Origin: Desulfobaccales bacterium
GTDB lineage: Bacteria; Desulfobacterota; Desulfobaccia; Desulfobaccales; 0-14-0-80-60-11
Direction: 5' to 3'
Assembly: GCA_041648175.1 (NCBI GenBank)
Contig: JBAZPO010000035.1
Location: forward strand, 1 to 11,624
Length of the DNA: 11,624 bases
Below the pieces are notes generated by a model. The model did no database searches, had not been told where the DNA came from, and was given only the letters and a program-made list of their open reading frames with translations. Below are positions 4,966 to 11,624 of this stretch, piece by piece (position 1 is the first letter of the stretch; each line of letters begins with the position of its first letter). The translations under genes and the position numbers were made by a program.

Positions 4966-6996
4966 TTAGCCTCCCGCCACGTCCAGCGGATTACCGCTGC
5001 CGAAATTCTGCGAAAACGTCCGGTCATCCATCTTCATAATGTTATCAATGGTCTGCAACACCTCTTCCGGGATCAAGCCGCTTTGCTGTAACTTCTGCAT
5101 GGCCATGCCCAGGGGTCCAGCGTCCATTTGCGCCGCCACTTCATCGGCGTTGGGGATTGACAGCTCGTTGAGCAGGGTCTTATTGGGAAAGTTCGGCCTG
5201 CTCTTGGCCAATTCGATAACCTGGTTCTGCCGCACCGCCCGGTTACGGGGAAGGGTGCTGCCGGCTTCCATGTGGAAAGCCAAGTCGCCCTGGTAGTCAA
5301 TGCCCCGGAACGCCAGCATTTGCTCAGAACCCTTGCCCTCGTACCGCAAATATTCCTGGTCGGTGTACCAGTTCTGGCCCAAGGCGATGAACATCCGGCC
5401 CTGCTCTTCCAAGTAGGTATCGTTATTCCTGATTTTGATGCGATAGGCGACCTGTGCCTTCTCCTGCAACTCAGCTATGGCTACCCCCGCGGTCACACCC
5501 GCCGGCCGGCGACCCTCTGACACCTCGGTGATGCCCGTCACCATGTCCACCAGGCGGATGCAAAGTTCGATGAAGGCTAGGAGGTCGTTAGGGGTCTGTG
5601 GCACTTCCAGGAACCTGATTTGCTGGGCCAGGCCTGCCACCGGCTCCCATATCCGGGCCGGCAGGTTGTTGGTCTGGCTGTTCTTGACCCCGCACCCCTG
5701 GGGCAAGATCAGGGGATTCCGGCAGGTGCGCTCCAGGTGAACCCCGTATTGAGTGAGTTTCTTGCAAATCTCGATGACCAGCGTCTCGATCTGCTCAAAA
5801 ACACACAGGCCGTACTCGGAAATGTCGTCAGAGTACGACAGGCGCTTGATGAAGGGGAATTTATCCCAGAGGTACGACTGAGAGGTCATCTCCCGGGGCA
5901 AGTCGGGGTTGATGCTGGGGTTCGGCACATCCTCCAGGACCACATCACCATTCTTGCCCGCAACGTAGATACACCGTATGAAGCCGGGGTACTTCGACCA
6001 TTCCTCCGGTTCGATGCGCTGCCGGGACTGGACGAGGGCAGGCTGGCCGTCCTCAGTGAACACCGGCAGGCCAGTGGCGTCATCTATCATGGGTTCCATG
6101 ACCGGCTGCCCGGTCTCGGGGTCAACCGCATCCTCCCACAATTCGGCGTTCTTCTTGCACGGCTCCCCGGTCCTGGGGTCAACCCAGTGCATCGTATAAT
6201 CCTTGATCCACATCTGAATCACCAGGGCGCGTTGCGTACCGCCTCTGGCCTCGGCACCGGTCCCCTCTTCACCAGGGACGACGTACCCGGTGGCTGACCC
6301 CATGGGGCGCAAGTTCCTGGACCGATTGGCCCGGACCCAGGCCCGTTCCTCGCCCATGTCGGAGAAATCCGGGTCGGCCTTGACTTTATCCTCGGCCTCT
6401 GGCCAACGGTCATAAATTTCGCCCAACTCCATAGCCTCGTAGACGCAGAGGCCCGGGGCGGTCTGAATGTCGATGTGACCCGGCCAGGATAGAAAACTAT
6501 ACGTCCCCACTCGATGAGTCTCGATCTCTCCCAGACCGCCTTCCAAGTCCGGGTTGAATCTCATGTGATCGGTCTGATAGCCGTAGAGTTCCGTCAGTCC
6601 CACGGACTCCTGGAGGCACTTCTGTTGCTGTCTCGCCTCCCACCAGGTGTCATACCGGGCCTGCCAGGCGTCAGCGATGCCATCGGGGGTTTGCCCATTG
6701 GGCATGATTGAAGCCCGGGGCTTGTTGTCGGTGAGGTTTGCCTTGAGGCTGTTGTGGATCTTGAAGAACAGGTTGGCGATGGTCTGAGACAATTTTGATC
6801 GGACCTTGAAGATACGGCCACGCAGAAGTTCGTGGTTATGCTGCCAAAGCTCTACGAGGCCCTGGCGGTCACGGTGGCGCCGCATGATCTGGTAACGCTC
6901 GTAGACCCACGGGCCTACTCCCGGACTTCCTTCAGGAGGAGGCTGTAGCTTCCAATCCGGCCAGACTTTACCGTCTTTGGTGAGAATGCGGCTCAC
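4966..6996 (-). CDS. Portal protein, 676 aa
   Basis: The portal forms the dodecameric ring at the capsid vertex through which DNA enters, docks the terminase and later carries the tail. Size, helix-rich layout and position between terminase and scaffold genes fit. Recognisable portal traits are an N-terminal helical wing (about residues 30-120), a long central stem region (about 395-490), the segment RRPAGVTAGVAIAELQEKAQ (497-516) just before the stem-end helix, and AGSTLPRNRAVRQNQ (578-592) in the crown-side helix; similar strings recur in large uncultured-phage portals. Residues 272-320 hold three loose copies of a D-P/A-x-T-G-x-P motif, probably a surface loop. The only available start is a GTG directly after an in-frame TAA and without a close Shine-Dalgarno site; the TGA of a tiny upstream frame overlaps it (GTGA), suggesting coupled translation. 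Confidence 0.9.
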   Translation of the reverse strand: MSRILTKDGKVWPDWKLQPPPEGSPGVGPWVYERYQIMRRHRDRQGLVELWQHNHELLRGRIFKVRSKLSQTIANLFFKIHNSLKANLTDNKPRASIMPNGQTPDGIADAWQARYDTWWEARQQQKCLQESVGLTELYGYQTDHMRFNPDLEGGLGEIETHRVGTYSFLSWPGHIDIQTAPGLCVYEAMELGEIYDRWPEAEDKVKADPDFSDMGEERAWVRANRSRNLRPMGSATGYVVPGEEGTGAEARGGTQRALVIQMWIKDYTMHWVDPRTGEPCKKNAELWEDAVDPETGQPVMEPMIDDATGLPVFTEDGQPALVQSRQRIEPEEWSKYPGFIRCIYVAGKNGDVVLEDVPNPSINPDLPREMTSQSYLWDKFPFIKRLSYSDDISEYGLCVFEQIETLVIEICKKLTQYGVHLERTCRNPLILPQGCGVKNSQTNNLPARIWEPVAGLAQQIRFLEVPQTPNDLLAFIELCIRLVDMVTGITEVSEGRRPAGVTAGVAIAELQEKAQVAYRIKIRNNDTYLEEQGRMFIALGQNWYTDQEYLRYEGKGSEQMLAFRGIDYQGDLAFHMEAGSTLPRNRAVRQNQVIELAKSRPNFPNKTLLNELSIPNADEVAAQMDAGPLGMAMQKLQQSGLIPEEVLQTIDNIMKMDDRTFSQNFGSGNPLDVAGG

Positions 6997-7016
6997 TTAT
7001 AGATAGTGGAGTTCAT
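6993..7016 (-). promoter_or_regulatory. Possible seven-codon leader coupled to the portal start
   Basis: A minicistron reading MNSTIYK then TGA begins at the ATG 7016-7014, after a GGGAGAGAGAGG purine run that could serve as a ribosome binding site. Its TGA shares bases with the portal GTG (GTGA). Because the portal start has no site of its own within the usual distance, ribosomes terminating here may re-start on the portal gene. An in-frame upstream ATG would make it 14 codons. Layout is seen; function is inferred. Confidence 0.3.
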
Positions 7017-7061
7017 GCCTCTCTCTCCCTGGGTCATCCTGTCGTCCTCAGTTTCCCTTCC

Positions 7062-7232
7062 TCACCCCGTCTTACAAACCCTGGCGCCCTTGGAGCCCTT
7101 CTCCCCGCGCATGGTCTTCTTCTGGCCCATGGGCCGCAGGTTCGGATTACCCCGCATGGCATTTAATTGCTCCATGGCCATCGGGTCCATCTGTTCAGTC
7201 ATGGCGGGTGCGGCTTTCTTTTTGGTTTTCAT
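7062..7232 (-). CDS. Small Lys/Met-rich protein upstream of portal, 56 aa
   Basis: This short gene starts at the ATG 7232-7230, seven bases after a GAGGT site, and ends at a TGA at 7064-7062. The protein opens with a very basic run (MKTKKKAAPA), has eight methionines in total, and ends with a glycine/lysine-rich tail (GQKKTMRGEKGSKGARVCKTG in part). It has one cysteine and no predicted fold that I can name. It fills the gap between the HNH gene and the portal, where an unbroken co-directional gene would be expected, and its base composition matches the GC-rich neighbours rather than the HNH gene. Role unknown; basic tails of this kind often bind nucleic acid or mediate virion assembly, but this is only a guess. 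Confidence 0.62.
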   Translation of the reverse strand: MKTKKKAAPAMTEQMDPMAMEQLNAMRGNPNLRPMGQKKTMRGEKGSKGARVCKTG

Positions 7233-7279
7233 TTTCTTACCTCAATATTCTTTGGTGGTTGATGGGAGTTCGTCGAGCT

Positions 7280-7792
7280 TCATATTATTGTAACCTGTGG
7301 CACATATCCCGCATGTAATTCTCTCTTAGCTTTAAGGTAAGCAATGTGCGCATCTTCAGGAGTAGAAAATAAACCAAGGCGCTTGCGCTTACCAGAAACC
7401 TGTATGCTCGACATCCAAGGATGTTTAGAACTACAACTCTTCTTATAGGAAACCCCTAATAGTCCACAAGCATTGTCTTTTCTGGCTTTGTGAACATTTT
7501 CCGTATTGATAGTTGGAGTTGCTTCCCGTAGATTTGCCCAAGAATTGTCTGTTTTTGTGCCGTTGATATGATCTATTTGATCTTTTGGCCATATACCTAC
7601 CATATAAAACCATGCAAGCCTATGCGCAAGATAATTAATTAAATCTACCTTAATTTTCCAATAACCTTCGGAATTAAGACATCCAGCCACCTTGCCTACG
7701 CGTCCATTTCCCCTATCTTCTTTCCAATAAAAAATGCCTGTATTAGGGTTGTATTCCAAGAGTTCTCTCAATCTTTCGGCCTGTATATACAT
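7280..7792 (-). CDS. Free-standing HNH homing endonuclease with AP2 DNA-binding domain, 170 aa
   Basis: The first half contains an HNH_3-type nuclease: H57-R58 in AHRLAWFYMVG, then the core DQIDHINGTKTDN with H75, and the conserved N-L-R at 87-89. Residues about 110-163 form an AP2/ERF-like DNA-binding domain (GVSYKKS, then W126, a KRKRLGLFSTPEDA strand-loop and the AYLKAKRELH helix). This HNH-AP2 arrangement is a standard phage homing endonuclease that cuts intron-less or gene-free target alleles to spread its own gene. The start ATG shares a base with the upstream stop (TAATG), and GGAAGGG from the upstream gene's last codons acts as its binding site. The gene is distinctly AT-rich against its neighbours (one 60-base line is about 28% GC by hand count), which suggests recent arrival. 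Confidence 0.92.
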   Translation of the reverse strand: MYIQAERLRELLEYNPNTGIFYWKEDRGNGRVGKVAGCLNSEGYWKIKVDLINYLAHRLAWFYMVGIWPKDQIDHINGTKTDNSWANLREATPTINTENVHKARKDNACGLLGVSYKKSCSSKHPWMSSIQVSGKRKRLGLFSTPEDAHIAYLKAKRELHAGYVPQVTII

Positions 7793-8505
7793 TAATTGAA
7801 CCCTTCCTTTGGAATAAAGCCCTCGCCAGGCCGCAACTCAGGGTCCGGCCGGTCAGAGGCCCGCAACTCCCGGTCACGCTCCAAGTCCTTCAGGTCGTCG
7901 GCGGTCGGCGTCTCGCTACGCTCAGGGCCTGACGACACCCGGGCCTCCATGGCGAGGAGGTGGGGGTCGGCTACTTGGGGCGGCTGTTCCCCCGATATTT
8001 GCGACTCACCGCCGCGGACCTCGGGAGAACGGTCCCCCCAAGTAACCGTACACCCTTTCTTATGAAACCGCTTCTTGGCGCCGCAGGAGGGGCAGGGGAA
8101 CTCTTTAGGCATGTTCTCATTCATGCCAGTGAGCTTATCCACCTCTTCCTGTATACTTTTTATGGTGATTAAAGGTTGTGGCTGGGAAACAGCATAGGTC
8201 ATTTCCAAAGGCGCACCCCAAGCCTGCATCAAAATCTGCTTCACCGTCATCACCACCGGCTTACCATCCGCCCCCCGCACGTTCAGAAACTTACCAACTG
8301 CCCCGCCCCCCGCCGTATAGGGATCGTGGTGGAAGGGGAACCGGCTGCAAATGGGACAAAAGATATCGAGGTTGAGCGGGCCCGGGCGCAGATACCAGCC
8401 GGGGTACGCCGGAGAGAACATGTCGCCCAGCAAGGGCCAGTCGAGCCGGTCCACGTCGGTGTTGGAGATGTGCGTTGAGCAGGAATAGCAAAGGACGGCG
8501 ATCAT
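7792..8505 (-). CDS. Zinc-binding protein with two cysteine clusters, 237 aa
   Basis: No family was recognised, but two likely metal sites are visible. C6-x2-C9 (CYSC) pairs with C50-x2-C53 (CPIC) in a rubredoxin/zinc-ribbon-like spacing. Further on, C138-x2-C141-x6-H148-x3-C152 (CPSCGAKKRFHKKGC) resembles a CCHC knuckle. Between them residues 70-130 look globular. The final third (about 160-237) is highly charged and low in complexity, with repeated D/E and R/P, so probably disordered. The ATG overlaps the stop of the preceding gene (ATGA), with GGGGAAAGG upstream. It lies just ahead of the HNH gene. Nucleic-acid binding in packaging or late control is plausible but unproven. Confidence 0.78.
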   Translation of the reverse strand: MIAVLCYSCSTHISNTDVDRLDWPLLGDMFSPAYPGWYLRPGPLNLDIFCPICSRFPFHHDPYTAGGGAVGKFLNVRGADGKPVVMTVKQILMQAWGAPLEMTYAVSQPQPLITIKSIQEEVDKLTGMNENMPKEFPCPSCGAKKRFHKKGCTVTWGDRSPEVRGGESQISGEQPPQVADPHLLAMEARVSSGPERSETPTADDLKDLERDRELRASDRPDPELRPGEGFIPKEGFN

Positions 8506-8774
8506 AAACCTTTCCCCACAAGCATGTGAGACGTGACGTGAATTTGATGAAACTCTATCAATTTCTTAATCGCTTGCTTTGCCTGTGAAGATTTAGCCTG
8601 GGCCATTGCGAAAAGTACATTCAATATCGGAATTTCTCTCACGATCATTAGCGAATACAGCTGATGAGCCACAGGGTCGTGTAGGCTTTCCGTCCTAAGC
8701 CAGTCCATCACCTTTCTGGTCAATTCCGGCTCAGAATTGATCGCAAGAGTCCAATTTTCTTCTGGCCCACTCAT
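8502..8774 (-). CDS. Hypothetical helical protein, 90 aa
   Basis: The best start is the ATG at 8774, which overlaps the upstream stop as ATGA and follows an AAGGAGAAGAAGGG tract; a start 19 codons earlier is open but would read through an unlikely Gly/Glu-rich stretch. The protein looks all-helical: residues about 15-28 (LTRKVMDWLRTES) and a long stretch about 35-75 containing AKSSQAKQAIKKLIEF. No metal site, signal peptide or known motif was seen. The DNA is AT-richer than the genes on either side (about 37-43% GC on two 60-base lines by hand count), so it may be a later insertion. Function unknown. Confidence 0.7.
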   Translation of the reverse strand: MSGPEENWTLAINSEPELTRKVMDWLRTESLHDPVAHQLYSLMIVREIPILNVLFAMAQAKSSQAKQAIKKLIEFHQIHVTSHMLVGKGL

Positions 8775-8998
8775 CCCTTCTTCTCCTTCTCCGGCACTAC
8801 CCACCTCGCCGGCCACACCTCGGCCTGGCACCCAATCTCAGCGCACAACACCCGCTTCTTGAAGGAAGCTCCAAAGTTCGGCATGGCGTTCTTCGGTTGC
8901 TGGGTCTCCCACATCTCGTAAAGCTCTTGAATCACCATCCTGGAGCTGCCGCACTTGGGGCATATCAGGGGTTTGCGCTCGAAGTTTGGGTCTGCCAC
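8771..8998 (-). CDS. Small zinc-ribbon protein, 75 aa
   Basis: The N-terminal segment ICPKCGSSRMV (C13, C16) is the first zinc knuckle of a ribbon, and C52 with C57 (LCAEIGCQAEVW) supplies the second pair, spaced C-x4-C instead of the usual C-x2-C. The whole protein is just this ribbon with a charged tail (PEKEKKG). The start is a GTG at 8998 that overlaps the previous stop, with AGGAGG close upstream, a strong site that compensates for the GTG. The next gene overlaps its stop (ATGA). Role unknown; nucleic-acid or protein binding is likely from the fold. Confidence 0.8.
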   Translation of the reverse strand: MADPNFERKPLICPKCGSSRMVIQELYEMWETQQPKNAMPNFGASFKKRVLCAEIGCQAEVWPARWVVPEKEKKG

Positions 8999-9402
8999 TA
9001 TTCCTCCTCAGTCGGCGGTATTCCACCGCCCTCTTTGATGGCCTGGGCCATAGTCTCAGCGGTCACATCCGGTTCGGCCGGGGTTTCCCGATAGGTCTGG
9101 AGCCCATGCCGGGATAAGATCGCTTCCCGGGCTACCGGATCGAGGCGCCACAATGAGCCCATGTCCAGCACCCCGGCGCTAAAATCTTCCTCGCTTACCG
9201 GCTCATCCAGACCGGCCACGATGGCCCCCTGCGGCATGGGCGCAGGCTGCGTCACCACCTTGAACATCTCTACAGCTTGAGAAAAGCCGAAATGCACCGC
9301 CGCCAGGAGGTCGGAGGCCGCCGGCGAGACCGTCAGGGGCAGGCCGTTGATGATGGTGGCCTGAAATGGGTCGGAAAACTGAATTTTTGGCTCACTCACC
9401 AC
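8998..9402 (-). CDS. Hypothetical protein downstream of terminase, 134 aa
   Basis: I do not recognise this gene. It begins at overlapping GTG codons (9402 or 9399) that share bases with the terminase stop (GTGGTGA). An AGGGGGAGAA site lies just upstream; its spacing favours 9399. The protein is acidic, with a helical stretch near residues 28-48 (SDLLAAVHFGFSQAVEMFKV), a second one near 83-100 (LDPVAREAILSRHG) and a C-terminal Pro/Glu tail ending in EEE. No metal or nucleotide motif was seen. Coupling to the terminase gene suggests a packaging or head role. Confidence 0.75.
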   Translation of the reverse strand: MVSEPKIQFSDPFQATIINGLPLTVSPAASDLLAAVHFGFSQAVEMFKVVTQPAPMPQGAIVAGLDEPVSEEDFSAGVLDMGSLWRLDPVAREAILSRHGLQTYRETPAEPDVTAETMAQAIKEGGGIPPTEEE

Positions 9403-11624
9403 TTCTCCCCCTCATAAAACCCCTCCCCGGTCTCCGGTGGCAACTCCCACGGCAGGACATCGGGCGTAAACCTCTGCTCGGCGGCCTCGATGATGCGTTG
9501 CGGGCCAGTCTTGGGGGGCGGGGCCTCGGTCAAAACCAGGGGCCAGGACGAGAGGGCCATCTTGCATTCGTCAAAAGCATGATCTTCAGCATCGGTCCAC
9601 GCATCCTCAGCATTGTGGGGATCAGAAGGAATCCCGGGGACAGTACGGAGAAACTGGGGACACGCTTTTTTATAGACCTGAAACAGGGGTGGATGGAGAA
9701 GCACACCCTCATCGTCGAACTTTATCCGCAATCTCTCATGAAACTGGGCGACGCAGGCCACCCGATTTTTATCGTTCGCCTGCTCCAAAGCCAGAAGCGG
9801 ATCGACAGACGAGAAATCAAAGTCAATCGTCGGCCCAAGTTCCCCGGTTTTGGGGTTCAGGCGACGAGCGAAACAGTCCGACCCAGCTATGCGCCGTTTA
9901 ACCCGGCCCCAAACACCCCACTGCTGCTCCCGCTTCTTGATGCCCTCAGCTATCTCGGAAGGGGTCAAGCGAATGCCCTCGTTGGGATTGCCATTATAGC
10001 CGTACCACTCCCGGGCCCGGTAAATCCGGCCATCATAGTCAGTCCAGTACCACCCAACGCTGAACGGATGAGAAAAACCATAGTCGAAGCCCATAAACAT
10101 CGGGGCATTCTCGGGAGGGGGCCAAGGGCCTTCTTCAATCTCATGATAGCGGCTATTCCAGTTGAGCAGGATGCCACCACCCTCCCATGCCTCTTCGGGC
10201 GTGCTGGGGTACTCCTGCTTGATTGCCGGGCCTAGGGTTTCCCACTTCTTGCTGTACCACGCCTTCTTTCGCTCAGACAGTTGGACGTTGTGCTTTGAGG
10301 CCAGGTCTTCGAAGTATTCCAACTCCCGGGCCCCAAATACTACAGCCGTCGGCTCAATCTCGTATTCAGGCTCTTCAAACCAAGGGAAGAAAAAAATGCG
10401 CCAGTCGAGCTTTGACAACTTGCTCATACGCTTATGCAGGTCGTATGCCTGGTCCCAGAGTTCCGGGAAGTGACCGATGCGCCCCTTGCTGGTTGACTCA
10501 ATAAAAGCGATTTGGCCGGCCTGAACCGTGTTTAGGGCACCGGTACGAATTTCCTGGGCCTTGTCTGGGAATCTGGCGCAAGTAATTCCATATTCCGAGA
10601 CGTGTAAATATTGCAAGGTGGCCGACCGCATGGAAGTGCCGACCCGAATATAGCTATGATTGGCAAATTGTAGTTCGCTTTTTGACTTGGTATCAGTAGG
10701 TATCGCTGCTTTTAGACTTTCATCAAGGTTTTCGTAAGGGATAAGAATCTTTTCCTCAAATATCTTTTTAGCGTCGTCCTGGTGATGGGCGATGATACCA
10801 GCGTTTTTGTTGGAGTTGAACAGGCAGGTGTCAAGGAAAAGCAGATCAATGAACGTGGTGTTATGAGAAACCAGGCCATCTGCGATATATGTGCCCGCTG
10901 AGGTCTGCAAGTCTATGAAGGTTTGTTCGCCAACCGGTTCAATTTCAACCACTTCTCTCCATAGATCAGATACTGACCCCTTCCCGGGCAATTCTCTGCC
11001 TTCCCAGAAATTATTATTGGCGAATCGGGAAGGCCTGCATTTGCCAAGTAGGCTAAAAATCTGCTCCATCTTCCCTATTTCTGCCTGAAGCACTGGAGTT
11101 TTGCCAAACTTAGACTCTCTATCGTAATTATCGTTATATATCTGATATTTATAGCCACGTTTCGTTAAATAATGAACAATCCTATTCCAAACTTCGCCCT
11201 CTTTTTGGGCAATACTGATTACTGGACCCTTACCGTTCCCCTGCTTGCAATTAAAAGACCCCTCGCCGTCTATAATTCCAGAGAACCACCCGTCTTCATA
11301 ATCCGGATCGTTCCAGGTGTTTGTTATCTGACGAATATAGGTTCCCACCCTAATTTTTTTCTTGTTTTGAGATTCGATTGCCCTCCATCCTATATGTGGA
11401 GATCCATTTTTTGTAAGCCATGGGTGCCGGCCGGTGCAGATTATCTGCTGACCACTGTCCAGGGTGACCTTATACCCCGTCCATTTTACTTCAAGGGAAC
11501 CATGGACAACCGCAGTCCGCATCTTTCTCTGCTGGCCTTTGCCGGCGTGGGGGCTGTGTTCGTCCACCGAGACAATCTCTTGCCCAGGCTTAATGTCACA
11601 AATTGGAATCCACTCAAGATTGGC
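9396..11624 (-). CDS. terL: Terminase large subunit, interrupted by an intein; 5' part outside the window
   Basis: TerL is the packaging motor and nuclease. The frame is open to the window edge; numbering here is from the GTG at 11567, which is internal. The C-extein starts at residue 237 (TTFIDLLFLD), right after the intein, and continues the ATPase domain: AHHQDDAKKIFEE, a Walker B-like segment YLHVSEYG (320-327) and the coupling motif ESTSKG (357-362). The RNase H-like nuclease follows, with acidic motifs MGFDYGFSHPF (D495), AGSDCFAR (D564) and the H-N-A-E-D-A-W stretch from 651 with aspartates at 655, 659 and 662. The Walker A lysine must be in the N-extein, beyond 11624. The Thr-Thr-Phe-Ile start fits an insertion inside the P-loop. 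Without splicing the ATPase would be inactive. The tail (680-723) is Pro-rich and probably flexible. Confidence 0.95.
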   Translation of the reverse strand, partial: ANLEWIPICDIKPGQEIVSVDEHSPHAGKGQQRKMRTAVVHGSLEVKWTGYKVTLDSGQQIICTGRHPWLTKNGSPHIGWRAIESQNKKKIRVGTYIRQITNTWNDPDYEDGWFSGIIDGEGSFNCKQGNGKGPVISIAQKEGEVWNRIVHYLTKRGYKYQIYNDNYDRESKFGKTPVLQAEIGKMEQIFSLLGKCRPSRFANNNFWEGRELPGKGSVSDLWREVVEIEPVGEQTFIDLQTSAGTYIADGLVSHNTTFIDLLFLDTCLFNSNKNAGIIAHHQDDAKKIFEEKILIPYENLDESLKAAIPTDTKSKSELQFANHSYIRVGTSMRSATLQYLHVSEYGITCARFPDKAQEIRTGALNTVQAGQIAFIESTSKGRIGHFPELWDQAYDLHKRMSKLSKLDWRIFFFPWFEEPEYEIEPTAVVFGARELEYFEDLASKHNVQLSERKKAWYSKKWETLGPAIKQEYPSTPEEAWEGGGILLNWNSRYHEIEEGPWPPPENAPMFMGFDYGFSHPFSVGWYWTDYDGRIYRAREWYGYNGNPNEGIRLTPSEIAEGIKKREQQWGVWGRVKRRIAGSDCFARRLNPKTGELGPTIDFDFSSVDPLLALEQANDKNRVACVAQFHERLRIKFDDEGVLLHPPLFQVYKKACPQFLRTVPGIPSDPHNAEDAWTDAEDHAFDECKMALSSWPLVLTEAPPPKTGPQRIIEAAEQRFTPDVLPWELPPETGEGFYEGEKW
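10860..11624 (-). mobile_element. Intein with LAGLIDADG homing endonuclease, in the terminase P-loop (N-terminal end missing)
   Basis: 255 residues of an intein are visible. Splicing block B is IICTGRHPWLTKNG, with the T-x-x-H signature (T45, H48 by numbering from 11567). Blocks F and G are QTFIDLQTSAGTYIADGLV and the terminal S-H-N (H235, N236), followed by threonine as the +1 residue. The endonuclease segment follows block B; its LAGLIDADG helix reads WFSGIIDGEGSF (94-105), with glutamate at the catalytic acidic position. Only one such motif is clear, so it may act as a dimer or have a degenerate second half. The reading at 11624 (A-N-L-E-W-I-P-I) matches the stretch just after block A in terminase inteins, so Cys1 is probably only about 30-45 bases past the edge. 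The DNA is AT-rich (32-35% GC on two 60-base lines by hand count). Confidence 0.93.

Noticed and set aside
8775..8831. Earlier start for the 90-aa gene, adding 19 residues
   Set aside because: The extra part would be Gly/Glu-rich, overlap the upstream gene by 61 bases and leave the ATGA junction with its good binding site unused.
9366..10235. Plus-strand open frame of 289 codons opposite the terminase nuclease domain
   Set aside because: It is antisense to conserved terminase nuclease motifs and has no domain of its own.

Overview
The window looks like part of a tailed double-stranded DNA bacteriophage (Caudoviricetes) or a prophage. Every gene I can support lies on the minus strand, so transcription runs from the right end (11624) to the left end (1). 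Genes are tightly packed: most starts overlap the previous stop (ATGA, TGATG, TAATG, GTGGTGA), and AGGAGG-type ribosome binding sites are common. The longest gap is about 116 bases (4004-4119). No tRNA, rRNA, CRISPR or integrase was seen. The host cannot be named; strong Shine-Dalgarno sites and a mostly GC-rich composition only indicate a bacterium.

Right part, packaging module (11624 to 4076): the large terminase subunit is interrupted by an intein with a LAGLIDADG endonuclease domain. The N-extein and about the first ten intein residues lie beyond the window. Next come small genes of mostly unknown function (134, 75, 90 and 237 aa), a free-standing HNH-AP2 endonuclease gene, a 56-aa lysine/methionine-rich gene, the portal gene, an 86-aa unknown, and two more zinc-ribbon proteins (one FmdB-like, one Com-like). 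Four proteins in this stretch carry CxxC zinc-binding signatures.

Middle, capsid module (4075 to 1653): a rho-independent terminator (4033-4075) separates packaging from morphogenesis. A scaffold-like protein, the major capsid protein and a 167-aa protein in the usual place of a capsid decoration protein follow.

Left part, accessory structural module (1640 to 1): a 300-aa protein with a roughly 210-residue Ser-Pro-Ser-x repeat and an 84-residue C-terminal domain is followed by a free-standing 86-aa copy of that domain, a 123-aa beta-type protein, and the first eight codons of a gene that starts like a family 2 glycosyltransferase.

The most interesting elements are the terminase intein with an AT-rich tract that continues past the splice junction, the SPSx stalk protein with its domain paralogue and possible neighbouring glycosyltransferase, and the density of small zinc-ribbon proteins around the portal and terminase genes.
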